Shown here piece by piece: positions 27,576 to 37,098 of a stretch of DNA of 64,000 nucleotides (positions are counted from its first letter, which is position 1; every line of letters begins with the position of its first letter). Made by a program: the position numbers and the translations under genes. The notes beneath the pieces were generated by a model that saw only the letters and a program-made list of their open reading frames with translations, was not told where the DNA came from and ran no database searches. The DNA comes from an uncultured Chryseobacterium sp. GTDB lineage: Bacteria; Bacteroidota; Bacteroidia; Flavobacteriales; Weeksellaceae. Location of the stretch: positions 18,049 through 82,048 of the forward strand of contig CAJYXJ010000038.1 of assembly GCA_913778085.1 (NCBI GenBank), read 5' to 3'.

Positions 27576-27667
27576 AAATACAAAGTTTTAAAACCAACAA
27601 CTGGTTTTAATTGGAAATATCTGCTTAATTTTCTGAAGGATATCAAAAAAGGATATCAAAATATCAT

Positions 27668-27675
27668 TATCTTTG
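27668..27675 (+). promoter_or_regulatory. -7 box (TATCTTTG) of small membrane protein gene
   Basis: Exact TAnnTTTG 33 bp before ATG 27709. Confidence 0.5.
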
Positions 27676-27708
27676 ACGTTGTTATTTAATACAAAAAAAA
27701 CTAATATC

Positions 27709-28050
27709 ATGATTGGAATTTTGATTTTAATTGCTGCTTACCGATATTATGCCGGTCTTGCAGGACGGTTCGGAAAAACAAAATGGCATTACGGCCTTCT
27801 GGCTTTGGGGATTTACCTGGGAACTCAGTTTGTACTCTCATTTTCCTACGGCATTTATGTGGGCCTTACCGATCCCACCGCTCTTGATGATAACAACTTT
27901 ATGGATTTTTCAGCATTAAACCTGGTAAGTTGGCTGCTTTCAGTAGCTGCGGTCTGGGGATTTTATAAGATCCTGGAAGATAAGTTCAGGAAAGAAAGCC
28001 TGAAGAAACCTGCGCTGGAAATCGAGGAAATCGGAAAGAAGGAGTTGTAA
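27709..28050 (+). CDS. Small integral membrane protein, unknown function
   Basis: 113 residues from ATG 27709; earlier in-frame codons lie on the promoter. Three hydrophobic segments (MIGILILIAAYRYYAGLAG, YGLLALGIYLGTQFVLSFSYG, LVSWLLSVAAVWGFYKIL) and a charged cytoplasmic tail (EEIGKKEL). No recognised family, though small proteins of this layout are common in Flavobacteriia. Stands alone between repeat elements. Confidence 0.7.
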   Translation: MIGILILIAAYRYYAGLAGRFGKTKWHYGLLALGIYLGTQFVLSFSYGIYVGLTDPTALDDNNFMDFSALNLVSWLLSVAAVWGFYKILEDKFRKESLKKPALEIEEIGKKEL

Positions 28051-28079
28051 AAATGTGAACTCCAATTAAAACCATATTA

Positions 28080-28113
28080 AAAGGCTGGACGAGGGAAGCT
28101 GGATGATGGAAGT
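28080..28113 (+). repeat. Dispersed GGCTGGA-type repeat, copy B
   Basis: AAAGGCTGGACGAGGGAAGC... resembles the copies at 21359-21400 (inverted) and ~35679-35712. The gene-free stretch 28051-28350 contains only this, its inverted partner and AT-rich filler. Confidence 0.55.
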
Positions 28114-28235
28114 ACCATTCATTAAAATACTTCTGAAAGTCTTGAAGTTCAGATTATGTTTATTTAAAACACGGAAAACGAAATAAATACCATATAATTC
28201 ACACTAAAAAGCGGATGGCTCTGTGACTATAGACA

Positions 28236-28270
28236 AAAACTTCCAGTCTCCGGCATCCCTCTTCATCTTC
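28236..28270 (-). repeat. Dispersed GGCTGGA-type repeat, copy C (inverted)
   Basis: Reads ACTTCCAGTCTCCGGCATCC on the plus strand, the reverse orientation of copy B 120 bp away, so B and C form an inverted pair. Confidence 0.45.
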
Positions 28271-28350
28271 ATCTATCCCATAAATAACGGTCATCACAAA
28301 TTTTCTTCACGAATTCATCCTGCCGTAAAGGCTGACAATTTAGAAAGTCT

Positions 28351-28358
28351 TATTTTTG
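28351..28358 (+). promoter_or_regulatory. -7 box (TATTTTTG) of ABC exporter gene
   Basis: Exact TAnnTTTG 38 bp before ATG 28397. Confidence 0.45.
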
Positions 28359-28396
28359 CATAGAATTTTATGTAATTCTTTTCTTCAATTCGTACA

Positions 28397-30157
28397 ATGA
28401 AAAAACAAGATACCTTGGGGATCGTGAAGCGGCTGTTCTTCATCGGAATGAAGTTCCGTTCATGGTTCATCCTCACGTTAATTATCTCCGTTATACTCGC
28501 CATGGTTTCTACATACCGGCCGTATCTTACGATGGAGGTGGTGGATAACGATATTACCAGACTGAAAGACAAGGCTCTGATGATGAAGCATATCTATCTG
28601 CTGGTAGGTTTGGTGTGTGCCGAAACCATTCTCAATTTTTTCCTGGTTTATTTCTCCAATTTCATATCGCAGAATGTGATCCGGGACATTCGGGAAAGGC
28701 TGTACAGCAAGCTGATTTATTTTAGAACCTCATTTTTCGATAAAACACCGATCGGACAGCTGGTAACCAGAGCGGTTGGTGATGTGGAAACCATTGCCAC
28801 GGTATATACCGACGGTTTCCTGATGGTTTTCGGGGATGTCCTGAGGATTGTCTTCGTACTGATCATGATGTTCAGCACGAATGTCCACCTGAGTTATATC
28901 ACGTTGGCGATTCTGCCGCTGATGGTGGTGATTACCCGGTTTTTCCAGAAGAGGCTGAAGAAAGCATTCGGGGATGAAAGGAACTGGACGTCCAACCAGA
29001 ACTCTTTTGTGCAGGAAAGGTTGGCAGGAATGCCGATTATTCAGGTATTCAACCGCCAGGAGTCCGAGTTCAAAAAGTTCGATGACATCAATATTACCTT
29101 AAAAAGCGCCTTGCTGAGAACGGTTTTTATCTTCTCACTGTTTTTTCCGGTGGTAGAATTGATTTCATCGTTGTTTATCGGATTTATTCTTTTTTACGGA
29201 GGTTATATTACGATCAGTGCGGGAGTCGTGATCGCTTTTATTCAGTATATTTCCATGCTGATCCGGCCTTTACGGCAGATCGCAGATCGTTTCAACAACA
29301 TCCAGCGAGGGATCGTAGGAGCGGAAAGGGTTTTGGGACTGATGGATGAAGACAATGCCATGACCAATGAAGGAAAAGTGCAAAAGGATTATTTCGACGG
29401 AAAGATCGAATTCAAAAACGTGCATTTCGCTTATGATGAGAAGCAGGAAGTATTAAAAGGAATCGATTTTAAAGTAAATCCAGGGGAAACGGTAGCCATT
29501 GTAGGTGCCACCGGGGCCGGAAAATCTACGATCATCAGTTTGATTACCAGATTATACGATATCAATTCAGGAAATATCCTGATTGACGATGTTGACCTGA
29601 AAGATTATGAGCTGTATAACCTGAGAAGCCATATCGGCGTGGTACTGCAGGACGTATTTTTATTTCACGGCAGTATTTTCGAGAATCTTTCTTTTGGAGA
29701 CGAAAGCATTACGCTGGATAAAATAAAAGCGGGAGCCCGGGAAATTGAAGTCGACGAATTTATAGAGCAGCTTCCGGGTGGTTATGATTATGTAGTGAGC
29801 GAAAGGGGATCGTCGATCTCTCTAGGACAGAGACAGTTGCTGTCGTTCCTGCGGGCCTACCTTTCGGATCCGAAGATCCTGATCCTGGATGAAGCCACTT
29901 CTTCCATCGACCATGAAAGCGAAAAGCTGATCCAGCGGGCAACGGAAAAGATTACGAAAAACAGGACTTCCATCATCATCGCCCACCGGCTTTCGACGAT
30001 TGAGAAAGCAGACAAGATTATCGTAATGGAACATGGTAAAATTGTAGAGGAGGGAAAACATCTTGAACTTTTAGATAAAAACGGGTATTATTCAACTTTG
30101 TATAAAGCCCAGCTAAGACATGAGATCGAGCTGGAAGAAGAAGATAGCAAGAAATAG
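28397..30157 (+). CDS. ABC transporter, fused permease/ATP-binding exporter (MdlB-like)
   Basis: 586 residues. Six-helix transmembrane domain ~20-320, then the nucleotide-binding domain with Walker A GATGAGKST, Q-loop VLQDVFLF, and Walker B ILILDEATSSID followed by the switch AHRLS. The signature sequence is SLGQRQ rather than LSGGQ, a variant also seen in MdlB/LmrC-type exporters. Forms a homo- or heterodimer in the inner membrane, exporting lipids, drugs or peptides; no second half-transporter is adjacent. Confidence 0.93.
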   Translation: MKKQDTLGIVKRLFFIGMKFRSWFILTLIISVILAMVSTYRPYLTMEVVDNDITRLKDKALMMKHIYLLVGLVCAETILNFFLVYFSNFISQNVIRDIRERLYSKLIYFRTSFFDKTPIGQLVTRAVGDVETIATVYTDGFLMVFGDVLRIVFVLIMMFSTNVHLSYITLAILPLMVVITRFFQKRLKKAFGDERNWTSNQNSFVQERLAGMPIIQVFNRQESEFKKFDDINITLKSALLRTVFIFSLFFPVVELISSLFIGFILFYGGYITISAGVVIAFIQYISMLIRPLRQIADRFNNIQRGIVGAERVLGLMDEDNAMTNEGKVQKDYFDGKIEFKNVHFAYDEKQEVLKGIDFKVNPGETVAIVGATGAGKSTIISLITRLYDINSGNILIDDVDLKDYELYNLRSHIGVVLQDVFLFHGSIFENLSFGDESITLDKIKAGAREIEVDEFIEQLPGGYDYVVSERGSSISLGQRQLLSFLRAYLSDPKILILDEATSSIDHESEKLIQRATEKITKNRTSIIIAHRLSTIEKADKIIVMEHGKIVEEGKHLELLDKNGYYSTLYKAQLRHEIELEEEDSKK

Positions 30158-30170
30158 TTGTTTTGAATAA

Positions 30171-30208
30171 AATAAGGGTTACAATCATTGCTGGTTATAA
30201 CCCTTATT
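30171..30208. terminator. Bidirectional terminator between ABC exporter and CPBP genes
   Basis: Stem AATAAGGGTTA / TAACCCTTATT with A/T tails on both sides, between convergent genes. Confidence 0.88.
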
Positions 30209-30210
30209 TT

Positions 30211-31098
30211 TTATTTAATTTTATAATTACTTTTGAGGATTTCTAAAAATTCTTCTTTTGAAATTCCTTTTTCGGAGGTAAAACGGATTTTCACCAGACC
30301 TTCGTCAGTAATATGCTGATTTGTGCCATAGAGATAATCCAGCAGGTATTGAAGCTGATAATTATCCGCTTTTAAGCTGTAGACTTTATCATCCTGAATA
30401 TTCGCTTCAAGACTTATCGCATCACCGGGAAGAAGAAATGCTTTCTGTTCGATCCTGATGCTGTAGCGTGAAGTATGGTTGGTAAAAGACGGAGTAAAGA
30501 ACAAAATCATAAACGGAACAACAATGGCAAACAGCAGGTTCCAAAGGGCATGATACTGCAGGCTGTACAGAATGTTCAGCCGAACACGGATATAGCTTAA
30601 AATAAAGCCGCCTGAAAGCTGGGAAATAATAATCAGCGGCGATAGCGCATAGAACTTCCATGAGTCGTTTACATAATTATCAAGATGGACCAAACCGAAT
30701 GCCACTGCGGAAACGTACACTAAGTACGGAAATAGTTTATTCCATTTTTCGCGGCTGATGAAACGGGAAAAAAGCCGGTGGTATCTCAGTGAATACCTGA
30801 AAAGGAATTCTTCCAGCAACGGCGCCGTAACGACGGCCAGCAAAAACAGAGCAGGTAAAGTAAGGCTGCTTAAAGAATAGGCTTCCTGAACGGTTATAAA
30901 ATTTTCCATCAGGTAATTGCAGGGGAACACGATAATGAAGTGCAGGAAAATTTCAATAATCAGCAAATTAAAGATCAGCAGGAATTTATCTTTGGAAGAT
31001 CTATGGACCTGGATATCGTCAGGTTTTTTTACAAAATGCCATAAGCCTGCAGCATCGTTTTTCAGTCGGGGAAAGTAATTCACAGTAATTTTTACCAA
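30211..31098 (-). CDS. CPBP family intramembrane metalloprotease
   Basis: 295 residues; the first codon is TTG and the exact start is uncertain. Several hydrophobic helices from ~35 to 215. The Abi/CAAX-protease motifs are present: EEFLFRYSLRYHR (EExxxR), VAFGLVHLDNY with His, and LQYHALWN with His/Asn. A periplasmic or cytoplasmic tail of ~75 residues follows. Probably a membrane-embedded endopeptidase; substrates unknown. Confidence 0.85.
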   Translation of the reverse strand: MVKITVNYFPRLKNDAAGLWHFVKKPDDIQVHRSSKDKFLLIFNLLIIEIFLHFIIVFPCNYLMENFITVQEAYSLSSLTLPALFLLAVVTAPLLEEFLFRYSLRYHRLFSRFISREKWNKLFPYLVYVSAVAFGLVHLDNYVNDSWKFYALSPLIIISQLSGGFILSYIRVRLNILYSLQYHALWNLLFAIVVPFMILFFTPSFTNHTSRYSIRIEQKAFLLPGDAISLEANIQDDKVYSLKADNYQLQYLLDYLYGTNQHITDEGLVKIRFTSEKGISKEEFLEILKSNYKIK

Positions 31099-31467
31099 TA
31101 GGTTTTACGGAAAGACAGATTGTTACAGCTTCATATTCCTTTTAATCAAAATAAAAAGCCGGTCCTTATTAAAATTCATTTTTATAGAATCGTGAACTGT
31201 AATTTTCAAGAGATCATCAAATTTTACCTTCTTTATCTGAAAACTGAAAAAAATTAAACACTACCGGAAAGTATTAGTTGGATAGCTTGCAGAAACGCTT
31301 TATTCATCACTTATAGAAGAGAATTAATAAAGTTTTGATCTGTGTTAAATGCATAGATATTTTAAAATAGGTTTGATTATGATAAATAAATTAAATAATT
31401 TATAGGAAAACGTTATGTTTATGTCGGATATTTTGCTAACTTTATTCTTAAATTAAACAGACCCCCT
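31099..31467. other. Gene-free AT-rich intergenic stretch
   Basis: About 370 bp between the divergent CPBP gene and a 70-residue gene. No open frame of note and no repeat or hairpin recognised. Confidence 0.6.
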
Positions 31468-31475
31468 TAACTTTG
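31468..31475 (+). promoter_or_regulatory. -7 box (TAACTTTG) of 70-residue gene
   Basis: Exact TAnnTTTG 51 bp before ATG 31527. Confidence 0.45.
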
Positions 31476-31526
31476 GTAGGGTCTTTGATGTAAACAAGTA
31501 CTTTTTAATTAAAATATCAAAAATAG

Positions 31527-31739
31527 ATGAAAAATATCCAAGACGAATTTCAGGTTTTTAAAGACGAATTGAGAAAGTTGAATATCGAAGTACAGAAAGT
31601 GGTGAAAGTTGGGAATGGCAGTATGGATTTCCATGAAGTCTTTTACAAGTCGCCACGGTATGAAGATGTGAAGAGCGTGTATGTTCAGCGACATAATCTG
31701 GACAATATTCTGGCAAAATTTAAGCAAGCCTATCATTAA
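31527..31739 (+). CDS. Small hypothetical protein
   Basis: 70 residues, charged, no signal or membrane segment. Flanked by its own -7 box and a strong terminator, which supports it as a real gene. No family recognised; likely a small cytoplasmic helical protein. Confidence 0.65.
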   Translation: MKNIQDEFQVFKDELRKLNIEVQKVVKVGNGSMDFHEVFYKSPRYEDVKSVYVQRHNLDNILAKFKQAYH

Positions 31740-31743
31740 AATA

Positions 31744-31781
31744 AAAACGCGGTACAGATTTCTGAACCGCGTTTGTTTTTC
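31744..31781 (+). terminator. Rho-independent terminator after 70-residue gene
   Basis: AAACGCGGT / ACCGCGTTT stem with T-rich tail. Confidence 0.88.
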
Positions 31782-31845
31782 TATTCGATTTTTATTGTCC
31801 GTTATCAGATCTCCCGAAAAAGATTTCCGGAATTACCGAAATTTT

Positions 31846-32157
31846 TCAGTGCCTTATTTCTCCCGACAGGCAAAGGCTGGATATCAATGTTCCGTAATAT
31901 AACACCAGATTCAGGACCAGATACTTTATTTCGGTTTTGCGGATATTTTTCCGGTTGATGAAGATCACACCCTGCCTGATCAGAACAATTACTGATATCA
32001 GCACGGTAATAAACGATGCCGCCATAATTCCGCTCACCATTCCTTCATACCCATCAAATCCGTAGTTAAATTCCCTGAAAAAGAAATGCTGCAGACTGAA
32101 AATAATGATAAAAAGGTAAATACAGGACTGGGTTTTACATACGGTTAATGCTTTCAT
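31846..32157 (-). CDS. Hypothetical small membrane protein
   Basis: 103 residues with about three hydrophobic segments (YLFIIIFSLQHFFF, VSGIMAASFITVLISVIVLI, YLVLNLVLYYGTLISSLCL). The ATG overlaps the stop of the upstream gene by 4 bp (ATGA), so translation is coupled. No known family. Confidence 0.6.
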   Translation of the reverse strand: MKALTVCKTQSCIYLFIIIFSLQHFFFREFNYGFDGYEGMVSGIMAASFITVLISVIVLIRQGVIFINRKNIRKTEIKYLVLNLVLYYGTLISSLCLSGEIRH

Positions 32158-32558
32158 CTCAATTTATATTTAAATATTACAGAATCCCCGTTTACCGATA
32201 CCAGCATTGAATCGAAATACTTTTTATGATCAAAACCGGCCATAAATTCGGAAGCGTAGGCTTTCACTGCTTTTATATCAACCGGATTGCTGTCCTGCTG
32301 CATAGCTTCCATTCTGAAATGCTCCAATTTGGAAATCCTATGGTGCTTAAGATCACGGAAATACCAAAGGGTATCTACAGTTTCACTTACATCCATATCG
32401 AGGTGATACTTGTTATTAAGCTGCATCATAAGTTCACCAGTTCTCTGGCTCGGCTTATAACGGGGCATTTTTCTCATTCCCCAGGTAAAAGGATTGAGGT
32501 AAATCACCATAGGCAGCAGGACCAGCAAAATAAAAACGGCGGTATAAAATTTTTTCAT
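32154..32558 (-). CDS. Hypothetical membrane-anchored protein
   Basis: 134 residues. One N-terminal hydrophobic helix (FYTAVFILLVLLPMVIYL), then a basic, polar extracytoplasmic domain ending in a short strand-rich tail (SVNGDSVIFKYKLR). First gene of a two-gene unit with the 103-residue membrane protein. No recognised family. Confidence 0.6.
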   Translation of the reverse strand: MKKFYTAVFILLVLLPMVIYLNPFTWGMRKMPRYKPSQRTGELMMQLNNKYHLDMDVSETVDTLWYFRDLKHHRISKLEHFRMEAMQQDSNPVDIKAVKAYASEFMAGFDHKKYFDSMLVSVNGDSVIFKYKLR

Positions 32559-32569
32559 TCGGTAAATAA

Positions 32570-32597
32570 AAAACCGCTCTAAGATAGAACGGTTTTA
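32570..32597 (-). terminator. Terminator after DUF3575-like gene
   Basis: On the minus strand, AAAACCGTTCT / AGAGCGGTTTT stem (one mismatch) with T-run, 21 bp after the stop at 32618. Confidence 0.85.
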
Positions 32598-32617
32598 TGA
32601 ATATTCAAATTATTTTT

Positions 32618-33370
32618 CTAGAATCGGTATCCCAGAGATAATCCACTCCGGAATCCCAGCCACGGGCCATCCACATTTATTTTAGCTCCGCTGGAATTGG
32701 TTTCTACCGTGTAATTTACATAAGGAATATCCAGGTCTTCGATTTCTTTTTTCAGCCTTGCCTGCATATCGGGTGTCAGCACTACATCGCTGGTCATGAT
32801 GAAATCGCCCTGGCCTTTTCCGTAATGGGCTCCGGCAATCCATAAATCGAGCACCAGGTTCCGGCTTTTTGTAAGAAAGAACTGGGCACCGATCATCAGT
32901 CCGCCACTGTTGCCGTGGGCGCTTCCGTTCCCTTTCAGCGGAATTTCATAAGTTATTCCGTTGAAGGTATAATCATAATAAAAGTCGAAGGTATTGGAAG
33001 TTACTTTGGAATAACGGTAATACGGTGCAAAGTAAAATCCTTTTCCATATCCCGCCCCCAGGTAAAAACGCGGTTCGATCGTGAAATTAAAGGACTTTAC
33101 TTCAAGGTTCTGAATTCTTTTTTCATCTTCATCATTTAGAAATGAATTGATAAACGGCACTTTTCCTTCAGGCATAGTCCCGAATCCCATATTCACGGAA
33201 AACCATTGGGTAAAGGCCCTCTCATAAGACAGATTGATATTTCTGAAAGCGTAGGCGGTAACATTTGTTTTAATGATGTTCGGTTTATCCGAATAATCAG
33301 AGGCCGGAGCTTCCTGTGCGGCTAATCCGGAAAAGATAAAGCATGGAAACATAAGGAAGTATTTTTTCAT
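32618..33370 (-). CDS. DUF3575-like outer-membrane beta-barrel protein
   Basis: 250 residues from ATG 33370, which directly opens the signal peptide (MKKYFLMFPCFIFSGLAAQ). The mature part is strand-rich: YAFRNINLSYERAFTQWFSV, FTIEPRFYL, GFYFAPYYRYSKV, LMIGAQFFLTKSRNLVLDLW. It ends LSLGYRF, the aromatic-terminated outer-membrane barrel signature. It fits DUF3575-type OmpA-like barrels; no specific function. Divergent from a TonB-type receptor. Confidence 0.75.
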   Translation of the reverse strand: MKKYFLMFPCFIFSGLAAQEAPASDYSDKPNIIKTNVTAYAFRNINLSYERAFTQWFSVNMGFGTMPEGKVPFINSFLNDEDEKRIQNLEVKSFNFTIEPRFYLGAGYGKGFYFAPYYRYSKVTSNTFDFYYDYTFNGITYEIPLKGNGSAHGNSGGLMIGAQFFLTKSRNLVLDLWIAGAHYGKGQGDFIMTSDVVLTPDMQARLKKEIEDLDIPYVNYTVETNSSGAKINVDGPWLGFRSGLSLGYRF

Positions 33371-33560
33371 AATCATATATTTAAAGTGTTGTTGAGATGA
33401 AAGCAAAAAACGGGCAAATTGTTACGAAATTTACAAGCATACAGTAAAATTAAAATGGATTCTGTCATTCAGGTACAGCAACATTGGAACTTAGTTTTTC
33501 CTCCGATGTAACAGTTTGTGCTGCCTGCCTGTCTTATTCTATATTATTGAAAGTTCGGAA

Positions 33561-35642
33561 ATGAAAAAAACTTTATGTTCTGCGTTTTTTCTCTGTGGGA
33601 TCTTCACTTTCTCACAGCAAACTGCAAAGAGCGATACCATGAGTGTAAAAACGGCGGAAATCCGGGAAGTTATTGTAAAGGCACAACGTAAAAAACAGAT
33701 GGCCGACCGTGCTGTTTATACATTTGATAAGGAAGCTCTGGAAAAAGCCCGGTATGCTAAAGATCTGATACAGACTTTACCGGAACTTCAGCTGGACCCG
33801 ATAACCAATACTCTGAAAAGTACGAAGGGAGGAACTACTCTGTTTTTAATTAACGGAATTGAAGCGACAGACATGCAGATCCGTAGCGTGGCACCGGCAG
33901 AAGTGGTAAAAGTGGAATACTATGATATCCCTCCGGCAAGATGGGCTACGAGAGCCGATATGGTGGTAAATCTGATTACCCGTTCTACAGAAACCGGTTA
34001 TGTATTCGGGACCGATGTAAGCTCCGCACTGAATACCGGCTTTGTAAACGGTTCGGCATATGCCAACTTTACAAAAGGAAAAAACAATATCGGACTGGAA
34101 TATTCTATCAATCTCAGAGATTACAATAACCGGAGAATTCACAGCATTTACGATTATCAGCTGGATGGCAGCCATTACCGTACCGATGAGAACAAAGTCG
34201 ATCATTTCGGCTATACTTCACAGAATGTGGCTTTGCGGTATACCCGCCTGGTTCCGGATCATTACGCCTTTCAGGCCAAATTGGATGTGGACATCTTTAC
34301 CAGTTTCATTAAAGGAAACGGCAGAAGTATTTTTACGAAAGACAGCTTTACGGAGGAACATGCCATGCTGAAAAACGGATCTTCTTCATACACGATCCCT
34401 GCATTGGATCTTTATTTTTCCAAAAATATAGGGAAAAGAGATGAGCTTAGCCTAAACGTCGTCAGTTCAAGCTTTACCACCGATACTTCCGAGTTCGCAA
34501 AAGAATGGATCGTCTCTTCCGGGGCTTCCGTTTTCGATAATGACATGAACCTGCGGACCAAACAAACGGGCATCGTTGGAGAGATGGCTCACTTGCATAC
34601 TTTTGAAGCAGGAAAGCTTTCTTCGGGATACCGGATTTCCAACACCGCCATTTCCAATGATCTTCAGAACCTGGCCGGATTTTCAGAATACAGCGTAAAT
34701 TACCTGGAACAGTATTTTTATACGGAATTTTCAGGAAAAATAAAGAAATTCACCTATCGGCTGGGAGCAGGGCTCACAAATATCCATAATAAAAGTGCTG
34801 AAAATACTTTCGATCAGTGGACTTTTACACCAAAAGTTATTTTAGGATATCAGCTGAAGGATAATCAAAGCATCCGCTTTACAAGCAGCTATAAACCGGT
34901 AAGCCCGTGGAGTGGCGCTCTCAGCAGCAACATCGTACAGATGGCTCCGAATATCGTACAGCGCGGGAACCCATTTCTCAAATCCCAGCAGATCTTTGCC
35001 AACAATTTCATCTATTCATTCAATAATAAACATTTTGATTTTAATGCCAGTCTTTTTTACCAGTATACGGACCGCATCATCAACCAATATTATGTAGCGG
35101 ATGAGAACTTCGGTTATGCACTGACGTATGAAAATGCTAAAAATGCACAGCGGTTCGGACTTCAGCTTTCGGGTTCTTATAAACCTTTCGGCAGCAGCCT
35201 CCTGGTAATAAAATTAAACCTGACCCCGGCAACGGAAACGGTCAGGACAAGCAGCGGTGCTTTAATTAAAAATAATTACCTGGCCAATAATCTGGTACTG
35301 TCTTCCGAATATAAGTCCTTCAGCTTGCAATATCAGCTGAATATTCCGGTTTATACACTGAACGGGGCTTTTTTGAGCACCAATGAAAACCAGAACCACT
35401 TTTTTGCCAGCTATAAAAGGAAAGAGTGGACGCTTATGGCAGGAATGTACTGGATCGGAATGCCCTCGGAATACAAAACCAAAAGCCTTCCTGAAAGCCT
35501 GGTGAATTACAGCCGCGTCAACCGGATTATGAATAACAAATCCATGTTTGTTTTAGGCTTCAGCTATGATTTTTCAAATGGTAAAAAAACGGAACTGAAT
35601 AAAAAACTGAACAATAATACGGCACCGGCCGCCACTTTTTAA
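33561..35642 (+). CDS. TonB-dependent receptor-like outer-membrane beta-barrel protein
   Basis: 693 residues from ATG 33561, where the signal peptide MKKTLCSAFFLCGIFTFSQ begins. A degenerate plug domain (~40-150: IREVIVKAQRKK, LIQTLPELQLDP, TTLFLINGIEA, VEYYDIPPARWATRADMVVNL) lacks the usual GxxxVVYG ending. A long barrel follows (LGYQLKDNQSIRFTSSYKP, FILGFSYDF). It resembles the outer-membrane beta-barrel family (OMP_b-brl_3) often split from TonB receptors. There is a polar low-complexity C-terminus (KKLNNNTAPAATF). The transport substrate is unknown. Confidence 0.85.
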   Translation: MKKTLCSAFFLCGIFTFSQQTAKSDTMSVKTAEIREVIVKAQRKKQMADRAVYTFDKEALEKARYAKDLIQTLPELQLDPITNTLKSTKGGTTLFLINGIEATDMQIRSVAPAEVVKVEYYDIPPARWATRADMVVNLITRSTETGYVFGTDVSSALNTGFVNGSAYANFTKGKNNIGLEYSINLRDYNNRRIHSIYDYQLDGSHYRTDENKVDHFGYTSQNVALRYTRLVPDHYAFQAKLDVDIFTSFIKGNGRSIFTKDSFTEEHAMLKNGSSSYTIPALDLYFSKNIGKRDELSLNVVSSSFTTDTSEFAKEWIVSSGASVFDNDMNLRTKQTGIVGEMAHLHTFEAGKLSSGYRISNTAISNDLQNLAGFSEYSVNYLEQYFYTEFSGKIKKFTYRLGAGLTNIHNKSAENTFDQWTFTPKVILGYQLKDNQSIRFTSSYKPVSPWSGALSSNIVQMAPNIVQRGNPFLKSQQIFANNFIYSFNNKHFDFNASLFYQYTDRIINQYYVADENFGYALTYENAKNAQRFGLQLSGSYKPFGSSLLVIKLNLTPATETVRTSSGALIKNNYLANNLVLSSEYKSFSLQYQLNIPVYTLNGAFLSTNENQNHFFASYKRKEWTLMAGMYWIGMPSEYKTKSLPESLVNYSRVNRIMNNKSMFVLGFSYDFSNGKKTELNKKLNNNTAPAATF

Positions 35643-35901
35643 TTCTGAATTAACGTGAACCTAAAGTAGAAACCGGATTAATAGGCTGGAATTAGGGAGG
35701 CTGGATGCCGTAAGGTTTTTTTGTCAATGATCAAAGATATTAATTGTCAGATGAATCGTTTATTATCAGATAAATAGAAAATCTATTAAAATCCTGATTT
35801 ACCATCTGAAGTTTCAGTTTTTCTTTCAATAATCGACCGGAATAAATAAAATTGATTTGACACTAAATTAATTAAAGGTCTTACCAGATTGAGTGAAGAA
35901 T
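35643..35901. other. Gene-free stretch with a dispersed repeat
   Basis: Holds a GGCTGGAA-type repeat copy at 35679-35712 and otherwise AT-rich sequence without genes. Confidence 0.6.
35679..35712 (+). repeat. Dispersed GGCTGGAA-type repeat, copy D
   Basis: TTAATAGGCTGGAATTAGGG... shares its first 14 bases with the reverse complement of 21359-21400. Confidence 0.6.
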
Positions 35902-35942
35902 ATAACAAAATCCGCCCGGAATTTCCGGGCGGATTCTGTTAT
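35902..35942 (-). terminator. Strong hairpin / terminator after T9SS gene
   Basis: AATCCGCCCGGAA / TTCCGGGCGGATT stem extended by ATAACA / TGTTAT, 18 bp after the stop at 35960. Confidence 0.8.
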
Positions 35943-35959
35943 CTGTAGCAATAAAGATT

Positions 35960-36967
35960 TTACTTTTTGATGAATTTTGAAGTTTCCGGAGTTTGGTTGT
36001 CTTTTCCGGATACTTGGATAAAGTAAGAGGCAGCTGGAAGATCCGAAATCTGTATTTTTCCGGACTGTATATCTGAAGTTTTGATCAGTTTTCCGTCTAC
36101 GCTGTAAATTTTTGCTGTAGAATACTCGCCGGCCTGGCCGTTGAACCCGATAAAATCCTGAGCCGGATTCGGGTAGATCTGCAGTCCTGCTTTTTTCACA
36201 GCCGTTTCTCCTGTCGACAGAACTGCAGAGCTCAATGCCTGCGCTCCGTCAGTCGTCTGGTTGTTGATGTTGGCAACAGGTACGTTCACGATAGTTTGAA
36301 TCGTAGTCAATAAAGGAAATTTTCTGGTGCTGCTGTAATAGGAATAAGAGGTATTGGTAATGGTTCCTATCGGAAAAAGGAAATTCGTATCATTAGGTAA
36401 ATACAGGTTGAATGCCTGAACCGATTTTACCCTTAATACATTGGCAAAGGTAGTATTTCCAAGGATAAGTGTTCCCCAGGCATTGGGATTGATAGTAATG
36501 GTTCCTTTGCACAGGCCGCTTACTGCAGTAGAAGAGAATGTTCCCTGTGCGATATCCGTTTCCGTGGTTGTGGTGTATTGCGTAGGGTAGCTGATGAACG
36601 TTCCGTTGTTGGCGGATAAATTCAGAGTTGCATCAGGCGTCACCAATCCTGTGATTTCAAGTTTGGAAGCAGTTTGTTTATAAAATACCGTATTGCCGGT
36701 TCCCGCCATTTTCAGCGTAGATCCGGGAAAAGTACTGATTTCGCTGGCAGTTGGAGTGGAGTAGGCCGTTGTAGCCGATCCCGCAAATGTGAGCGAACCG
36801 TTATTGAAAGTCGTATTGGCTCCCGTTGCAGAATTGTCCGGGGTTCCGATGACATCAAGATAAGCAACCGATTCACCGGCAACAGGATCATTGAATGCTT
36901 TGGTAATGGTGGTCTGGGCAGATAAAAGACCTGCTGATGCAAGCAGAAGGAATAAAGTTTGTTTCAT
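35960..36967 (-). CDS. Secreted protein with T9SS type A sorting domain
   Basis: 335 residues from ATG 36967 (signal peptide MKQTLFLLLASAGLLSAQ). The middle ~240 residues are Ser/Thr/Asn-rich and strand-like without a recognised catalytic motif. The T9SS sorting domain starts at IYPNPAQDFIGF and ends SKFIKK. Probably surface-exposed or released; function unknown. Monocistronic, closed by the strong hairpin downstream. Confidence 0.8.
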   Translation of the reverse strand: MKQTLFLLLASAGLLSAQTTITKAFNDPVAGESVAYLDVIGTPDNSATGANTTFNNGSLTFAGSATTAYSTPTASEISTFPGSTLKMAGTGNTVFYKQTASKLEITGLVTPDATLNLSANNGTFISYPTQYTTTTETDIAQGTFSSTAVSGLCKGTITINPNAWGTLILGNTTFANVLRVKSVQAFNLYLPNDTNFLFPIGTITNTSYSYYSSTRKFPLLTTIQTIVNVPVANINNQTTDGAQALSSAVLSTGETAVKKAGLQIYPNPAQDFIGFNGQAGEYSTAKIYSVDGKLIKTSDIQSGKIQISDLPAASYFIQVSGKDNQTPETSKFIKK

Positions 36968-37098
36968 AAAATTTTTTTTAAAGATAAGCAAAAAAGGCGC
37001 CGTGATATTCGGATATTTTATGGATTTTGCATCAGTAGGTAATTGATTCACATTTTGATGAATTGTTGTACTGTGGATTTTCTTTATATGACTGGGTT

